Shown here piece by piece: positions 17,911 through 19,409 of a stretch of 19,409 bases of DNA (the first letter of the stretch is position 1; every line of letters starts with the position of its first letter). The translations under genes and the position numbers were made by a program. The notes below the pieces were generated by a model, which saw only the letters and a list, made by a program, of their open reading frames with translations, was not told the DNA's origin and did no database searches. The stretch lies in assembly GCA_000310025.1 (NCBI GenBank), contig FN648633.1:80567-99975 (forward strand), in the 5' to 3' direction. The DNA comes from Ectocarpus siliculosus (lineage: Eukaryota > Sar > Phaeophyceae > Ectocarpales > Ectocarpaceae).

Positions 17911-18010
17911 GGTCCCGCCCATTACTTTCTTGTTAATTATCCGATCTGTCACATCTTATTTATTGACCACTCACGCCTCTAAGCTAGGTCTCGCCCACCC
18001 AAACTTTCTT
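17911..18010. repeat. Short direct repeats at the 3' end of the recombinase
   Basis: GGTCCCGCCCATTACTTTCT at 17911-17930 resembles GGTCTCGCCCACC plus CAAACTTTCTT at 17987-18010. The second overlaps the recombinase stop codon. Such repeats could be element termini or recombination sites; this is inference. Confidence 0.4.
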
Positions 18011-19409
18011 ATTTTTCGCGGCGAGCACACGCAGAGAAATCGCATGTGAAGTCAGCCGACAACGGCAACGCGTTTGAGTCTGCGTACAGCTCGCTCCGGA
18101 TCCTCTTGGAACCCGTTGCCCCCACACTAGTAGTGGCGCCAACATATCGCTTCGCTACACTCTCCGTACGCCACCCGGCAATTTTCATGATAGCGTCCAT
18201 CGCCGTTCCGTCAAGCGACTGCGCTACCGAACCTCCAACGCGGAACGAATGCATAGTGTAGCGGTGCGGCAGTCCCGCCGCTCGCAGATGCCCTTGTAGG
18301 GCAGCCGTCATCTGAACCGCCGTAAGCGGAGCACAGCCCCGAGTTCCATCCAGCAGAACGATAGGAAACAGATGTCCTTGGGACAAATCCCAGCCAATAC
18401 CCTCCGCCGCACTGATGTAGGCCGTAACATTGCTTACAGCACAAATAGACGGGCAAGCGACGTCCGGACGCACGACCACGGCATCAACGGAGTCGCGGAG
18501 GGTCTTGCCGAATTGGAAGTTGAAAATCAGACCCTGCCCCGCGGGCAACCGCAGAACTTGCGATCCCATAGTGAAGGAGAGATCATGGCCTCGCCGCATG
18601 GAGGCGAACGCCAGCGAAAACAAAGCGACGTCCCTGGTGAGCTCAATACGTTCCGCCAAAGAGGACGCAGTCTGCGCGCGAGAGCGCATGTCCCTCAACA
18701 GATCGATGAGGACGTGCGGTAACATAGCCTCTGCCTGGTTGACAGCGACACCCACACGTTTTTGTTCCTCCCCCGTGAAGACGAGGTAGGAGTCGACGAG
18801 AGGACTACAACAGGGGTTGCCCGAGCGCGTGGCAGGGTCCCAGCTGCTGTCTTTTCCCAACTGTTCTTGCATCGCCATCTTCAGCTTGGACACGATCCCT
18901 TTCTGCATGGACGCGGCAGCATACCGCTTAGCACATGGCGAGTTTGGAAGGCAATCGCGGCCGTGAGTCGTACCGACACCAGGGCATGCCCTGTCGTGCA
19001 CCCACTTGGTACCACTACCTTGTGTGTCCAAGAAGCAGAGATAGTCAAACACGTCTCGGTCCGACGCCTGCTTCCAACCCCGACGTTGTTGAGTCGCCGA
19101 AAGTATGAAAGCGTCGAACCCGTCCGCTACGGCGCACTTACGCTGTTGAGCACGACGGTTAGACGCGGCCGAGAGGACCTGATCACCCCGAGCGCGCAGC
19201 GCGTCGAAATCGATCAACACCCGAGCCGCTTGGGGGTCACGCGGTACCGGACGCCCGCGGGCAGGCTGAACACCGCAGGACCAACAATAGTTGTAATGTC
19301 CCACGTTTTCCGTCTGGCACGACGAACACGCGACAAACTGGACACAGCCGCCCGGAGGCAGGGTGGGGACCTGTGAGACGAAGCACAAAAAGTCCACAAG
19401 CCAAAGGGA
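18009..19409 (-). CDS. Tyrosine recombinase (phage-integrase fold) with N-terminal zinc ribbon, 5' end off window
   Basis: The minus-strand frame is open from the right edge to TAA at 18011-18009, more than 462 codons. No ATG is present, so the start lies outside or an intron ends at CTCACAG near 19371. Numbering from a GTG at 19397: a zinc ribbon C24-x2-C27, C38-x2-C41; a core-binding region at about 90-240 (with DVFDYLCFLDTQGSGTK); and a catalytic domain with Arg in FASMRRGHDL (268 or 269), Lys298 (QFGKT), H383-x2-R386 (HSFRVGG), Trp409 and the nucleophile Tyr418 (AKRYVG). All residues needed for strand cleavage appear present. No reverse transcriptase is seen, which fits a Crypton-like or solitary eukaryotic tyrosine-recombinase family rather than a proven DIRS element. 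It lies 105 bp from the 345-bp repeat remnant. Confidence 0.85.
   Translation of the reverse strand, partial: SLWLVDFLCFVSQVPTLPPGGCVQFVACSSCQTENVGHYNYCWSCGVQPARGRPVPRDPQAARVLIDFDALRARGDQVLSAASNRRAQQRKCAVADGFDAFILSATQQRRGWKQASDRDVFDYLCFLDTQGSGTKWVHDRACPGVGTTHGRDCLPNSPCAKRYAAASMQKGIVSKLKMAMQEQLGKDSSWDPATRSGNPCCSPLVDSYLVFTGEEQKRVGVAVNQAEAMLPHVLIDLLRDMRSRAQTASSLAERIELTRDVALFSLAFASMRRGHDLSFTMGSQVLRLPAGQGLIFNFQFGKTLRDSVDAVVVRPDVACPSICAVSNVTAYISAAEGIGWDLSQGHLFPIVLLDGTRGCAPLTAVQMTAALQGHLRAAGLPHRYTMHSFRVGGSVAQSLDGTAMDAIMKIAGWRTESVAKRYVGATTSVGATGSKRIRSELYADSNALPLSADFTCDFSACARREK

Noticed and set aside
1-19409. A prokaryotic or viral window with operons
   Set aside because: Coding density is very low, the best gene needs seven GT-AG introns, and no ribosome-binding-site pattern or tight gene packing is present.

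Overview
The window looks like nuclear DNA of a eukaryote, most likely a brown alga (Ectocarpus-like). Coding DNA is split by GT-AG introns, intergenic and intronic DNA is long and rich in simple repeats, and the best gene is a Cys-rich secreted protein of the Notch-repeat (LNR) type that brown algae have in number. There are no operons or ribosome binding sites. The organism call is an inference from gene style and was not checked by any search.

Layout. 1-423 (minus): an exon of an unknown acidic protein that runs off the left edge. 2715-3162 (minus): a probable exon of unknown function, possibly of the same gene. 4114-4456 and 4500-4847: two head-to-head copies of a repeat of about 345 bp. 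6164-6355 (plus): a first exon encoding an alpha-helical domain that recalls the N-terminus of brown-algal NB-ARC-TPR proteins; no following exon is visible. 6880-12055 (minus): an eight-exon gene for a secreted, probably GPI-anchored protein with three LNR-like modules, reconstructed here from splice sites and reading phase. 12137-12637 (minus): a short hydrophobic N-terminus ORF with a decayed duplicate beside it. 15182-15770 (minus): a weak exon candidate. 16389-17385: AT-rich DNA and repeated oligo-C/oligo-G blocks. 17487-17829 plus 17830-17903: another copy of the 345-bp repeat, followed in tandem by a truncated copy. 18009-19409 (minus): a tyrosine recombinase with an N-terminal zinc ribbon, cut by the right edge.

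The LNR gene is the firmest result. All seven introns are phase 1, the exon lengths total 1032 bp (343 codons plus stop), and several codons, including a conserved Cys, exist only after splicing. Its exons form a repeated cassette: a Pro/Thr linker with the first half of the LNR, then the second half with a Cys-rich tail.

The most unusual element is the 345-bp repeat. Two copies are nearly identical and inverted 13 kb apart. A third is strongly diverged in sequence but keeps the same stems, with a compensatory base-pair change. This suggests a mobile or satellite-like element whose RNA or single-stranded DNA is folded. The tandem remnant beside the recombinase suggests insertion from a circular or multimeric form. 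No ribozyme motif was recognised.
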